NCBI GenBank assembly: GCA_030639395.1
Contig: DAOWCW010000033.1
Span: forward strand, 1 to 8,163
DNA length: 8,163 nucleotides
Direction: 5' to 3'
Source of the DNA: an archaeon
Lineage (GTDB): Archaea; Nanoarchaeota; Nanoarchaeia; Pacearchaeales; GW2011-AR1
Shown here: one piece after another, positions 1-6,233 of the stretch
Position numbering within the stretch: the first letter of the stretch is position 1
How the letters are laid out: every line of letters starts with the position of its first letter
Made by a program: the position numbers and the translations under genes
Notes under the pieces: generated by a model
Told to the model about the DNA's origin: nothing
Databases searched by the model: none
Seen by the model: only the letters and a program-made list of their open reading frames with translations

Positions 1-1
1 T

Positions 2-409
2 AAAATAAAATATCCAACTCCAGGAGGTGGCTGCTTTTTATGTGAAAAATCTCCAGCTTCCAGATTAAAACATCTTCTAGAAAAAAATCTAATCACAGAA
101 AAAACCCTTCCTCTCACAATAATAGGCAGACATTTCTACATCGAAAACACATGGCTAGTAGTAGCACGAGATGCAAAAGAATCCCAAGTCATTACAGTAT
201 TGCTCGATAAAAATGGAAATTCTATAAAAGTTCCCAATTCAGAGGGTATACCATGTACGGCACGAAACTACATCCCAGACGATATTGGCAAACCCGCAGT
301 ATACTACTCCAACAAATCCGGACAAAAAAACGCCCTAAAGCTCCAAGCAGCCTATTCAACTGGGGATAACGAAGAAAAAAGAAATAAATTCAAGCAATAC
401 AAATTATGA
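2..409 (+). CDS. tRNA thiouridylase-related protein with NFACT-R-like domain, C-terminal part (5' end outside window)
   Basis: The frame is open from base 2 with no stop, so this is the last 135 residues of a gene that starts to the left. The visible part has a YPTPGGGCFL motif followed by RLKHLLEK. This corresponds to the YPSPAGGCLLTDP...RLKDL signature of proteins annotated as a subunit of tRNA(5-methylaminomethyl-2-thiouridylate) methyltransferase. Next come GRHFYI and WLVVARDAKES, matching the GRHFRL...VVGRNEEEN pattern of that family, and a tail resembling its A.L.ARYSKGK ending. In known relatives an N-terminal PP-loop/ThiI-like domain precedes this NFACT-R-type RNA-binding region; here that part is outside the window. 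Its last bases overlap the next gene as ATGA, so the two are probably translated together. The T of the usual LLTD stretch is a cysteine here (FLCE). Family assignment is from remembered motifs and is fairly secure; the reaction is inferred. Confidence 0.72.
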   Translation, partial: KIKYPTPGGGCFLCEKSPASRLKHLLEKNLITEKTLPLTIIGRHFYIENTWLVVARDAKESQVITVLLDKNGNSIKVPNSEGIPCTARNYIPDDIGKPAVYYSNKSGQKNALKLQAAYSTGDNEEKRNKFKQYKL

Positions 410-882
410 AATCAGTCTGGCGTTTCACAAACGGTCGCGAACTAACCAAGCCTGAATTCATAAATTACTTCGAACGAAAAGTTTTTCGAACAATTCGAAA
501 ATTCCAAATGTTACCAAGCAACAAAATCTTCACCCTAAAAAAAACAAACAACCTAAACGCACTCATATTAAAACAAATCCTCAAAACAAAATTCCAAGTA
601 AAATCCTCAGCATCCCCAAATATCTCAATCAGCAACCTATCTAGTGAAGCTGAAAAAATTTTTAAAAACATAACCAAAGGAAACTTCAACAACTCACAAC
701 CAACAAATGCTCCACTAATTTATTTATCCGACAAAGAAATTCAACTCTACGCCAAACTAAAAAATATAAAAGGAGCATTAAGAAAACAAAACAAAACAAT
801 TCAGATTCTCTTTAAAAAATTTCTAAGTAAAAATCAAGACTTAGAAATCAACATCCTAAAAGCAGCAGGTCAATTAACATGA
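406..882 (+). CDS. Reduced, catalytically dead TtuA/Ncs6-like protein (tRNA 2-thiolation family relic)
   Basis: The 158-residue protein aligns by eye with both ends of TtuA/Ncs6/CTU1 tRNA 2-thiouridine synthases (about 300 residues). Residues 17-35 (EFINYFERKVFRTIRKFQM) match the helix before the PP-loop. Residues 47-52 (TNNLNA) sit where SGGKDS should be. Residues 76-90 (ISNLSSEAEKIFKNI) resemble the NLDDEA...NILR segment. Residues 103-121 (PLIYLSDKEIQLYAKLKNI) match the conserved PLRYIPEKEVALYAYLKGI. The ATP loop is therefore degenerate, roughly 100 central residues are missing, and there is no cysteine at all, so both zinc fingers and the catalytic or Fe-S cysteines are gone. It overlaps its neighbours by ATGA on both sides, which argues for a maintained gene, not a fossil. 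A non-catalytic tRNA-binding or scaffold role with the upstream protein is inference. Confidence 0.7.
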   Translation: MKSVWRFTNGRELTKPEFINYFERKVFRTIRKFQMLPSNKIFTLKKTNNLNALILKQILKTKFQVKSSASPNISISNLSSEAEKIFKNITKGNFNNSQPTNAPLIYLSDKEIQLYAKLKNIKGALRKQNKTIQILFKKFLSKNQDLEINILKAAGQLT

Positions 883-1448
883 ATATTAAAACCAAAAATC
901 ATCAACCAGAAAAAACAAAATTTTTTCTTAAATTAATTGCAACACTAATAACTCTAGTTTCACTCACCCTAATCCTCTACACCATAATAAACTCTCAATC
1001 TCTCCAGCAAGAATTTTCATTACAAGTCCAAACTTATGGTATTCCATCCCTCTTTATTCTTTCCGTTCTCCTGGATTTAATCCCACAACTAATCTCTCCA
1101 ATAATATTATTGGCAGCTTCACTCCTAGCCGGAATCAACACTCACTACGCAATCGCCACAACAGTCCTAGGTTCGACAATAGGATCAATTTTAGGATTTG
1201 TCATAGGAAAAAAATACATGTATAAGGCGGTATACCTACTAGTAACAAAAAAACGGGCACAAAGACTCACCTTCCTTACAAACAAATACGGAAAAATAGC
1301 AATTCCTCTAGCCGCAATCTCGCCAGTCCCTTATCTCCCAGTTCTCCTCGGAGCAATGAATCTATCCAAAAAAAACTTCCTAATCTACGGACTTCTACCA
1401 AGAGCAATCGGAATTATAATTTATGGATATCTAGTAGGCTTACTTTGA
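879..1448 (+). CDS. VTT/DedA (TVP38/TMEM64-type) integral membrane protein
   Basis: A 189-residue hydrophobic protein with likely membrane segments near residues 15-37, 55-85 (long, broken by prolines, as in a re-entrant hairpin), 90-112, 137-160 and 166-188. The segment YGKIAIPLAAISPVPYLP, followed by LLGAMNLSKKNFLIYG, has the layout of VTT-domain proteins: a G/P-rich loop, then G.M.....F before the last helix. The middle stretch GSTIGSILGFVIGKK is the usual glycine-rich helix of the family. Members are linked to lipid scrambling, undecaprenyl-phosphate or small-solute transport; the substrate here cannot be told. The start overlaps the upstream stop (ATGA), with AGGT about ten bases before it acting as a weak ribosome site. 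A functional link with the two tRNA-modification genes is not obvious, and co-transcription may be simple genome compaction. Confidence 0.78.
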   Translation: MNIKTKNHQPEKTKFFLKLIATLITLVSLTLILYTIINSQSLQQEFSLQVQTYGIPSLFILSVLLDLIPQLISPIILLAASLLAGINTHYAIATTVLGSTIGSILGFVIGKKYMYKAVYLLVTKKRAQRLTFLTNKYGKIAIPLAAISPVPYLPVLLGAMNLSKKNFLIYGLLPRAIGIIIYGYLVGLL

Positions 1449-1485
1449 GTAATCACAACAATTTCAATTATTTTCTCAGGCTTCA

Positions 1486-2133
1486 TCAAAGAGAATTGAT
1501 TTTCTTAATAACTTTCTTTAAACCTCTGAAATCCCGAACAACAAAATCCGGATCCTCCTTTTCAATCTCCTCCAAGCTAGACCAAGAACATTTATTACAA
1601 ATCGCAACAGCAACACAACCAGCCTTTCGCGCAAACTCAATATCTGAAAATCTATCCCCCACATAAACAGCTTCTGTTCCTTGAATCCCCATTTTTTTAA
1701 ACGACTTCTTCAAAATATCGTCCTTTTCAAAACCATCTTCAGCTCCACAAACCTCACTAAACAATCCCTCTAATTTCAAAACCCCAATCGACGCCTTCAA
1801 AAACTTAAGATCAGAATTCGAAACAACAACCAGCGACAAATCCCTCTTCATCTCCCACAGCGGCTTCAGTGAAACACACGGCTTAATCTTCCCCTCCAAA
1901 GCCATCCGCGTAAAATACTCATAAAACCTCTTTCTAATCTTCTCTAGCTTTTTATCTCCAATCTTCAACTTCTTCAAAATCAACCTCATCTTAATCCCCA
2001 ACAATTCAAGTGCCTTCTCCTTATTATACTTAAAACCAAACTCGTCTAAGGTTAGCATAAGCGAATCCTCGGCAATCTTTCTAGCATCTGAAATAGTTCC
2101 ATCAAAATCAAAAAAAATAGCTTTAATTACCAT
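1486..2133 (-). CDS. HAD-superfamily hydrolase, phosphoglycolate-phosphatase-like
   Basis: The 215-residue protein has all four HAD motifs. Motif I is FFDFDGT, with nucleophile Asp9 and acid Asp11. Motif II is VVVSNSD (Ser105). Motif III is the lysine near FEKDD (Lys137). Motif IV is VGDRFSDI (Asp160 and Asp164). A helical cap lies between motif I and residue 90, as in subfamily I phosphatases of the Gph/PGMB type. It probably removes phosphate from a small metabolite in the cytoplasm; the substrate cannot be read from sequence. It lies three bases downstream of the trmB-type gene, and the regulator's stop codon forms part of an AGGTGA ribosome site (2137-2142) just before this ATG, so the pair is very likely one transcript. 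It ends 37 bases from the convergent VTT gene. Confidence 0.88.
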   Translation of the reverse strand: MVIKAIFFDFDGTISDARKIAEDSLMLTLDEFGFKYNKEKALELLGIKMRLILKKLKIGDKKLEKIRKRFYEYFTRMALEGKIKPCVSLKPLWEMKRDLSLVVVSNSDLKFLKASIGVLKLEGLFSEVCGAEDGFEKDDILKKSFKKMGIQGTEAVYVGDRFSDIEFARKAGCVAVAICNKCSWSSLEEIEKEDPDFVVRDFRGLKKVIKKINSL

Positions 2134-2136
2134 GCT

Positions 2137-2142
2137 TCACCT
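2137..2142 (-). promoter_or_regulatory. Ribosome binding site overlapping the upstream stop codon
   Basis: Read on the minus strand, AGGTGA lies three bases before the ATG of the HAD gene and matches the archaeal anti-Shine-Dalgarno core. Its TGA is also the stop codon of the regulator gene, so ribosomes ending there are placed to restart on the HAD gene. It is one of the few clear Shine-Dalgarno sites in the window; first genes of transcripts appear leaderless instead. Confidence 0.6.
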
Positions 2143-2865
2143 AGCCCTCTCCCCCTTTCCCAATCTCCACAAAATCCCAAAATAACTCAAATAGCTCCGT
2201 GCCAACCTCTCCGACTCCACAACAACAACAGTCACAGCGTCATCATTCATAAACATCGCAACCTTATTTCCATAAACAAAAGTCGAAGTCGGAGAACAAT
2301 ACTCCTTCCCAACAAACCGAATCTTATTCAACTTCCAAGCCGGAACCCTTGAACCTTTCGCCATAATAATCCTAGCCTTAATCTTTTTCTCTTCCCGTTT
2401 CCGAGCCCACTGTTCCGTATAATCCTTCAATTCCTCAACAAACCGCCCCTCAGAACCAAATACAACAAAACTCTTACCAACCTCAATAATATCATTCATC
2501 ACAACCTTCTGCCCCTCAGAGCCAACAAAAACCCTCGCAACAGACTTCTCACCCAACCCCTTCTCAAGCTTCTTCAACTTCTTCACAACCTCCAAAACTC
2601 GCTTCTCCTTTTTTTCAACCGCCCGCTTCTCCTCCAAAACAACATCCAAAAACTTCGAAGAATCATTAACCGAATAAACTTTTACATTATCCCGAATAGC
2701 AAAACTCACAAAACCTTTCCCAATCAACCGCTCCAAAACATCATAAACCGTTGCCCTATGTAACCGGGTCCTCTTAATCACATCCGAAGCCACAGTCTCA
2801 CCTATCCCAGCCAAAGTCAAATAAACCCTTTCTTCACTCGCTGTAAAACCAAATTCCTCTAACAT
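2137..2865 (-). CDS. TrmB-family transcriptional regulator
   Basis: The protein opens MLEEFGFTASEERVYLTLAGIG, the typical start of archaeal TrmB winged-helix regulators. The recognition helix is around LHRATVYDVLERL, followed by the wing GKGFVSF. A charged coiled coil follows (about residues 72-105 of this start), then an effector domain with FVVFGSEGRFVEEL, YTEQWARKREEKKIKARII and a closing SPTSTFVYGNKVAMF...SYFGILW. At about 242 residues it is the short form and lacks the extra sugar-binding region of the roughly 350-residue maltose regulator TrmB. An ATG five codons upstream (2880) is possible. The start at 2865 is preferred because TrmB proteins normally begin with MLE and because the TATA box at 2892-2899 would place transcription start near 2870. 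The downstream HAD phosphatase is probably in its regulon. Ligand unknown. Confidence 0.87.
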   Translation of the reverse strand: MLEEFGFTASEERVYLTLAGIGETVASDVIKRTRLHRATVYDVLERLIGKGFVSFAIRDNVKVYSVNDSSKFLDVVLEEKRAVEKKEKRVLEVVKKLKKLEKGLGEKSVARVFVGSEGQKVVMNDIIEVGKSFVVFGSEGRFVEELKDYTEQWARKREEKKIKARIIMAKGSRVPAWKLNKIRFVGKEYCSPTSTFVYGNKVAMFMNDDAVTVVVVESERLARSYLSYFGILWRLGKGERAR

Positions 2866-2868
2866 GTT

Positions 2869-2891
2869 GTAATGATACATGACTACATTAC
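2869..2891. promoter_or_regulatory. Candidate operator: inverted repeat GTAATG-N11-CATTAC
   Basis: Perfect 6-bp arms GTAATG (2869-2874) and CATTAC (2886-2891) are separated by 11 bases, giving 17 bases between equivalent positions, about 1.6 helical turns. The repeat covers the expected transcription start of the regulator and abuts the shared TATA element, so a bound dimer could block the regulator promoter and also crowd the upstream (BRE) side of the divergent promoter. This would suit autoregulation by the TrmB-type protein. The repeat is seen; the function is inferred. Confidence 0.4.
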
Positions 2892-2900
2892 TTTAAATAA
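2892..2900. promoter_or_regulatory. Shared TATA box of the divergent regulator / receiver promoters
   Basis: TTTAAATAA on the + strand (TTATTTAAA on the other) lies in the middle of the 55-base gap between the divergent genes. Its centre is about 26 bases before the receiver ATG at 2921, which predicts a leaderless + transcript. On the other strand it is about 31 bases before the ATG at 2865. Because the element is nearly palindromic it may serve both directions. Confidence 0.55.
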
Positions 2901-2920
2901 TTTTCCAGAGCAAGAATAAT

Positions 2921-3325
2921 ATGAAAGAAAAATATTCACTAACAAAAGATTATGTAGCGATATTAGACGACATAGAAAAATGGAGAAAAGTAGCTACAGA
3001 TAACTTAGTTTATTATGGATGTAGTAATATAATTTATTTCGAAAATAAAAAAGATATATTAAGAGCATACGAATCAAACGAAACAAAACCAGACATCACG
3101 CTTTTAGATATAAACCTAAACCCGCAAGATACCCAAAATAAAGAAGGACTAGAGGTCTGCCAATTTTTCAAAGAAACGTCTCCAGAAACAACAATCGTAG
3201 TAATGAGCTCTCTAGAAGATATAGCAAAAGAAGCCGCAAAAAAAGGAGCAGACTTCTTCATTCAAAAAAAGAACTTCACCCAAGACTTCGACACATTCAT
3301 AAAACAATACACAGAGAAGTTATGA
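2921..3325 (+). CDS. Stand-alone response-regulator receiver (CheY-like) protein
   Basis: The 134 residues form a single receiver domain with no output domain. The acidic pair is Asp16-Asp17 (AILDDIEKW), the phosphoacceptor is Asp63 (DITLLDIN), the switch residue is Ser96 (VVMSSLED), and the conserved lysine is Lys116 (FFIQKK). The Lys-Pro pair of classical receivers is Lys-Lys here, and an insertion PQDTQNKEGLEV follows the phosphorylation site. It should accept phosphate from a histidine kinase and act by binding a partner, but no kinase is in the window. The start is supported by a TATA box 26 bases upstream, implying a leaderless message. Its stop overlaps the next gene's start (ATGA), so the product of that gene is the first candidate for a partner. 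It is divergent from the TrmB-type regulator, which may control it. Confidence 0.87.
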   Translation: MKEKYSLTKDYVAILDDIEKWRKVATDNLVYYGCSNIIYFENKKDILRAYESNETKPDITLLDINLNPQDTQNKEGLEVCQFFKETSPETTIVVMSSLEDIAKEAAKKGADFFIQKKNFTQDFDTFIKQYTEKL

Positions 3326-3792
3326 TAAACCTCCTAAAATACACCTACCTAATGCAAACAGAAAAAATAGACGAAGAACTCTCCAGCCTCTGGCAAAGAT
3401 ATCAAAAAATTCTAAACAACCCAGCCCCAACATGGGAAGACATCAACGAAGCAAGAGCAATCCTCTTTATAACAGGAAGCCTATATCTAGAACAAATCGC
3501 GACAGAAGCAATTGAAAAAAGACTAAAGCATCTCGAAAAAAATTTTAAAATTATAGAGTTTCTTCACACAATAGACTCTGATTCTCCTCAACTAAAAAAA
3601 CTAAGAACATGCCCTAAATTCAAAGAACTAGAGATATTCTACCGCATAATAAAAAAACACAAAAACAAATATACCAAAGGTAAATTTTATCTAGACGAAG
3701 AAAGATTCATAAAAAAACACAGAGCCACAAGCCCAGACAAAAAATCAAAAATAGGATACAGGGGATATTTTGACAAACATTTTTTAGATTAA
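3322..3792 (+). CDS. Hypothetical basic helical protein coupled to the receiver
   Basis: I do not recognise this 156-residue protein. The first 110 residues look entirely helical (a run such as YLEQIATEAIEKRLKHLEKN is amphipathic), and the last 45 are strongly basic and rich in Lys, Arg and Tyr, ending RGYFDKHFLD. There is no signal peptide and no clear membrane helix. There is one cysteine (RTCPKF), so a zinc site is unlikely. Its ATG overlaps the stop of the receiver gene, and GAGAAG a few bases upstream could serve as a weak ribosome site; Met11 (3352) is an alternative start. Tight coupling suggests it works with the receiver, for example as the effector it binds, but the sequence itself gives no function. 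Its stop lies six bases from the stop of the convergent cyclase-like gene. Confidence 0.7.
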   Translation: MINLLKYTYLMQTEKIDEELSSLWQRYQKILNNPAPTWEDINEARAILFITGSLYLEQIATEAIEKRLKHLEKNFKIIEFLHTIDSDSPQLKKLRTCPKFKELEIFYRIIKKHKNKYTKGKFYLDEERFIKKHRATSPDKKSKIGYRGYFDKHFLD

Positions 3793-3798
3793 TCCAAC

Positions 3799-5928
3799 TC
3801 AAAAATTCTTACTTCTCTTCATCAATGCCTTCAACTTCTCTTGGTCCTGCGTTACATCCCGAACCTCAGTTACAATATAAGTCAAGCTCTCCCCAATCGC
3901 CTTCCCTTTTACAACTTTCAACTCACGCAACAACTTTTTTCTCACAGCCTCACTCGCAACAACTTTCCCAGAATCGACATCACTCATCCTCTTCGCAAAA
4001 GAAATCGTATTCCCAATCCCAGTATACTTCAACTTCCCGCTCTCTTTAGATGCAACCAACTCTCCAACATGAATACCAATTCCAAATTCAACCTTATCTT
4101 TAAATTTCTTATTATAATTCTTCAAGCTCTCCAGAATCTTCATACCACAACGAACAGCCAATCCCTCATTTTTATAAGTTCGAGTCATAAGTGGACTAAA
4201 TACAATAAAAATATATTCATTCCTATAATCAATCAGACCCTTTCCCTTCGAATTCTCAATAATCTCTACCAAGCCCTGTTTAGCAACATCACTCAAACCC
4301 TCTCCATAATTCTTAATACTCAAAGCAACAACCGCAGACATATGTTTCTCACCCTTCAAAACCAACGCAGACTCTGCACGAAAAGAACCCTTCTTAGTAA
4401 AATCAACCATAGACTTATCCTTACCACTATAGTTCTCAACATCAAGCCCCTGAACAGCAGGAGACTTCTTAGTAAAATTCAAACTATCATCCATGTGCGA
4501 CTTAACCCTATCAGGAACCTTTTCGCCAATCTTTCTCTTCATCCTAGACTTAATTCTCTCAACACATTTGCGAAACAAACTCCCCTCTTCTCCAACTGTC
4601 CGTGTTTTCCGATATCTCATAATCAAAATCCCACCAATCCCACCAAGCACAATAATCAAAAAAATCCAAACAACGGAATAATTCTTAAAAACCCCAACAC
4701 TCTTAAAATCACTAACCGCAACCGCATTCCCAGTTAATAAAACCTGACGAGTCACCTCATAGTCCCCATCTCCAACAACAACATCATACTCCCCCATCGG
4801 AGCTTCCAAGCTAAACTTCCGAATTTCACCAACACCAATTTTCAAATCCAGCGTCATAACATCCTCGCCAATATTCACATCAATCGTCTTATTGTACAAA
4901 ACATTTCCAACATTCTTCACAATCAAAACAGAATCCTCAAAATCAAATTCAACCTTCTGCAAAGCCATCATTTCAAATTCACGACTTTGCATCAACTCAT
5001 CAAACATCGAAACAATCTCCCAAGTCCCAACACTAGAGTTACTATCAAAGTCAACCAAAACAAATTCTCCAGCCTGAACTATATTTTCAATCTCATCACC
5101 GCTAGGAGAAATAATTTTTACAAAAACAGAACCACCCATCTCAACACCAGACTGATCAAAAACCTCAATACCAATACTAAAATTTTCTCCAGGAATCACA
5201 GAAATATCAGACAAACTCAGAATAAGAGAAGTTGCAACCTGATTAACCCCATAAGAAACAGTCCTAAATCCCTCATTCAAAATCCCACCACTTCCAACAT
5301 CATAAACATGAATATTTAAATTATAAAACCCAGCTTCCGCAGTCTCAGGAACATTAAAAGTCTCTTCAACAACACCACCTTCAATCGCCTTACTAAAAAA
5401 ACTCGCATTAAATCCTTCAACAAAACCATTCACAACAGCACCATTAGATTTAATAGCCTCAATCTTAACACTAACAGCCTCGCCAGGATTATATTCAGTC
5501 TTATCCAAAGAAACCGCAACAACAACCTCATCACTCACCTCAAAAGTCTTACTCGAAATAACATCACCTCCAAGTTCCGCAACAACCTGACAAGTCCCAA
5601 CAATTTCATGCAAACTAATACCATCAGAATCATCCTTCAAAGACGAAACCCCCAAATCCTCCCAATTCAAAATTTTATATGGAATAGAATATTCCTGATC
5701 TTCATCGATAGCAAAAGCTCGAGCTGGAATCCTCACTAAATTAATACTAGAATTTTCACAAACCAAATCAATATCCAAATTCCCATTTTCAGCACCACGC
5801 AAACCACCTAAATCAACATATAGCCGATCTCCCAAATTATAAAGCTCCAACGGCTCACTAATCGAAATATCCGCCAAAACACCAGAGCAAACCGCCAACA
5901 ATGTCAACAATAACACCAATTTTTTCAT
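3799..5928 (-). CDS. Receptor-like surface protein with Ig-like ectodomain, one membrane helix and degenerate class III nucleotidyl-cyclase domain
   Basis: A GTG 21 bases upstream (5949) could add seven residues, MGERDLS. ATG 5928 is chosen because it starts directly with a signal peptide (MKKLVLLLTLLAVCSGVLA) and lies about 27 bases after a TATA box. Numbered from 5949: export signal 8-26, three beta-rich Ig-like segments at about 140-235, 239-326 and 331-402, a TGNAV motif (406-410), a membrane helix at about 425-445 followed by basic residues (topology: N-terminus outside), a charged linker, and a cyclase-like domain at about 536-697. The cyclase core is recognised from FGIGIHVGELVA and KLKYTGIGNTISFAKRM. 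Metal Asp 1 is replaced by Ser544 and metal Asp 2 by Glu578. The transition-state Asn is Ser650; Arg654 is kept. It therefore probably binds nucleotide or a partner but does not make cAMP or cGMP. The ectodomain ligand is unknown. Confidence 0.8.
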   Translation of the reverse strand: MKKLVLLLTLLAVCSGVLADISISEPLELYNLGDRLYVDLGGLRGAENGNLDIDLVCENSSINLVRIPARAFAIDEDQEYSIPYKILNWEDLGVSSLKDDSDGISLHEIVGTCQVVAELGGDVISSKTFEVSDEVVVAVSLDKTEYNPGEAVSVKIEAIKSNGAVVNGFVEGFNASFFSKAIEGGVVEETFNVPETAEAGFYNLNIHVYDVGSGGILNEGFRTVSYGVNQVATSLILSLSDISVIPGENFSIGIEVFDQSGVEMGGSVFVKIISPSGDEIENIVQAGEFVLVDFDSNSSVGTWEIVSMFDELMQSREFEMMALQKVEFDFEDSVLIVKNVGNVLYNKTIDVNIGEDVMTLDLKIGVGEIRKFSLEAPMGEYDVVVGDGDYEVTRQVLLTGNAVAVSDFKSVGVFKNYSVVWIFLIIVLGGIGGILIMRYRKTRTVGEEGSLFRKCVERIKSRMKRKIGEKVPDRVKSHMDDSLNFTKKSPAVQGLDVENYSGKDKSMVDFTKKGSFRAESALVLKGEKHMSAVVALSIKNYGEGLSDVAKQGLVEIIENSKGKGLIDYRNEYIFIVFSPLMTRTYKNEGLAVRCGMKILESLKNYNKKFKDKVEFGIGIHVGELVASKESGKLKYTGIGNTISFAKRMSDVDSGKVVASEAVRKKLLRELKVVKGKAIGESLTYIVTEVRDVTQDQEKLKALMKRSKNF

Positions 5929-5949
5929 ACTCAAATCACGCTCCCCCAC

Positions 5950-5960
5950 TATATAAATAT
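5950..5960 (-). promoter_or_regulatory. TATA box for the cyclase-like receptor gene
   Basis: The minus strand reads ATATTTATATA, close to the archaeal TTTATATA consensus. Its centre is about 27 bases before ATG 5928, so the message would start at or next to that ATG. This supports the shorter start with the signal peptide at the very N-terminus, and argues against GTG 5949, which would lie upstream of the transcription start. Confidence 0.6.
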
Positions 5961-6094
5961 TATGAAGGATTTGGCTCTATTGAAAAAATCATTTAATCAA
6001 ATAGTCAAATTGAAACATATTTCCATTTCGGGGAATCATTATTAATCCCCTACTAATACTATTCGGATATGCCTTAAAATTAACACACTAAAAT

Positions 6095-6121
6095 GAAGAA
6101 GTAATCAAAAATCACTTCTTC
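6095..6121. repeat. Perfect 8-bp inverted repeat (hairpin) in the gap upstream of the receptor gene
   Basis: GAAGAAGT (6095-6102) and ACTTCTTC (6114-6121) are exact reverse complements with an 11-base A-rich loop. It lies about 170 bases ahead of the receptor start and about 110 bases beyond the COG2865 stop. It is not followed by a T-tract at the stem foot on either strand, so it is not a classical terminator; it could be a protein site or an mRNA 3'-end structure. A weaker one, GGGGA/TCCCC, is at 6030-6050. Apart from these, the TATA box and the T-tracts, I see nothing coding in 5950-6233. Confidence 0.45.
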
Positions 6122-6164
6122 CTAAGTAAGCTCTCAAAACATTTCCCTAACCCCAGCTTCCCAC

Positions 6165-6229
6165 TAAAAAACCCCAACCAAAAAAAACCCAACCAAAAAC
6201 CTTCTCAGCCCCGCCTCAACAAAAAAACC
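6165..6229 (-). terminator. Multiple T-tract terminator of the COG2865-type gene
   Basis: Just past the stop codon at 6234 the minus strand carries T7 (6221-6227), T5 (6195-6199), T8 (6180-6187) and T6 (6166-6171), separated by G-rich GGTTGGG blocks. Archaeal RNA polymerase ends at U-rich runs without needing a stem, often at several in series. The block TTTTTGGTTGGGGTTTTT occurs again downstream of the broken ATPase gene, also in terminator position. Confidence 0.6.
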
Positions 6230-6233
6230 ATCA

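Noticed and set aside
22..45. Strong Shine-Dalgarno-like AGGAGGTGG followed by an ATG
   Set aside because: The ATG at 40 is followed directly by TGA, and the G-run encodes the conserved PGGG of the thiouridylase-like protein.
200..409. 69-residue protein starting at a TTG
   Set aside because: The frame is open back to base 2 and the upstream residues carry the family motif, so the TTG is internal.
3841..4737. 298-codon frame on the + strand
   Set aside because: It lies antisense to the well-supported receptor gene. Its product is an Asn/Leu/Ile/Thr-rich low-information sequence without domains, explained by the A/C-rich strand.
5929..5949. GTG start adding MGERDLS to the receptor
   Set aside because: It would place extra charged residues before the signal peptide and lies upstream of the start predicted from the TATA box.
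5962..6045. 27-codon + strand frame in the gap
   Set aside because: No ribosome site, no promoter at a workable distance (the TATA element at 5950-5960 touches its ATG), and no recognisable product.
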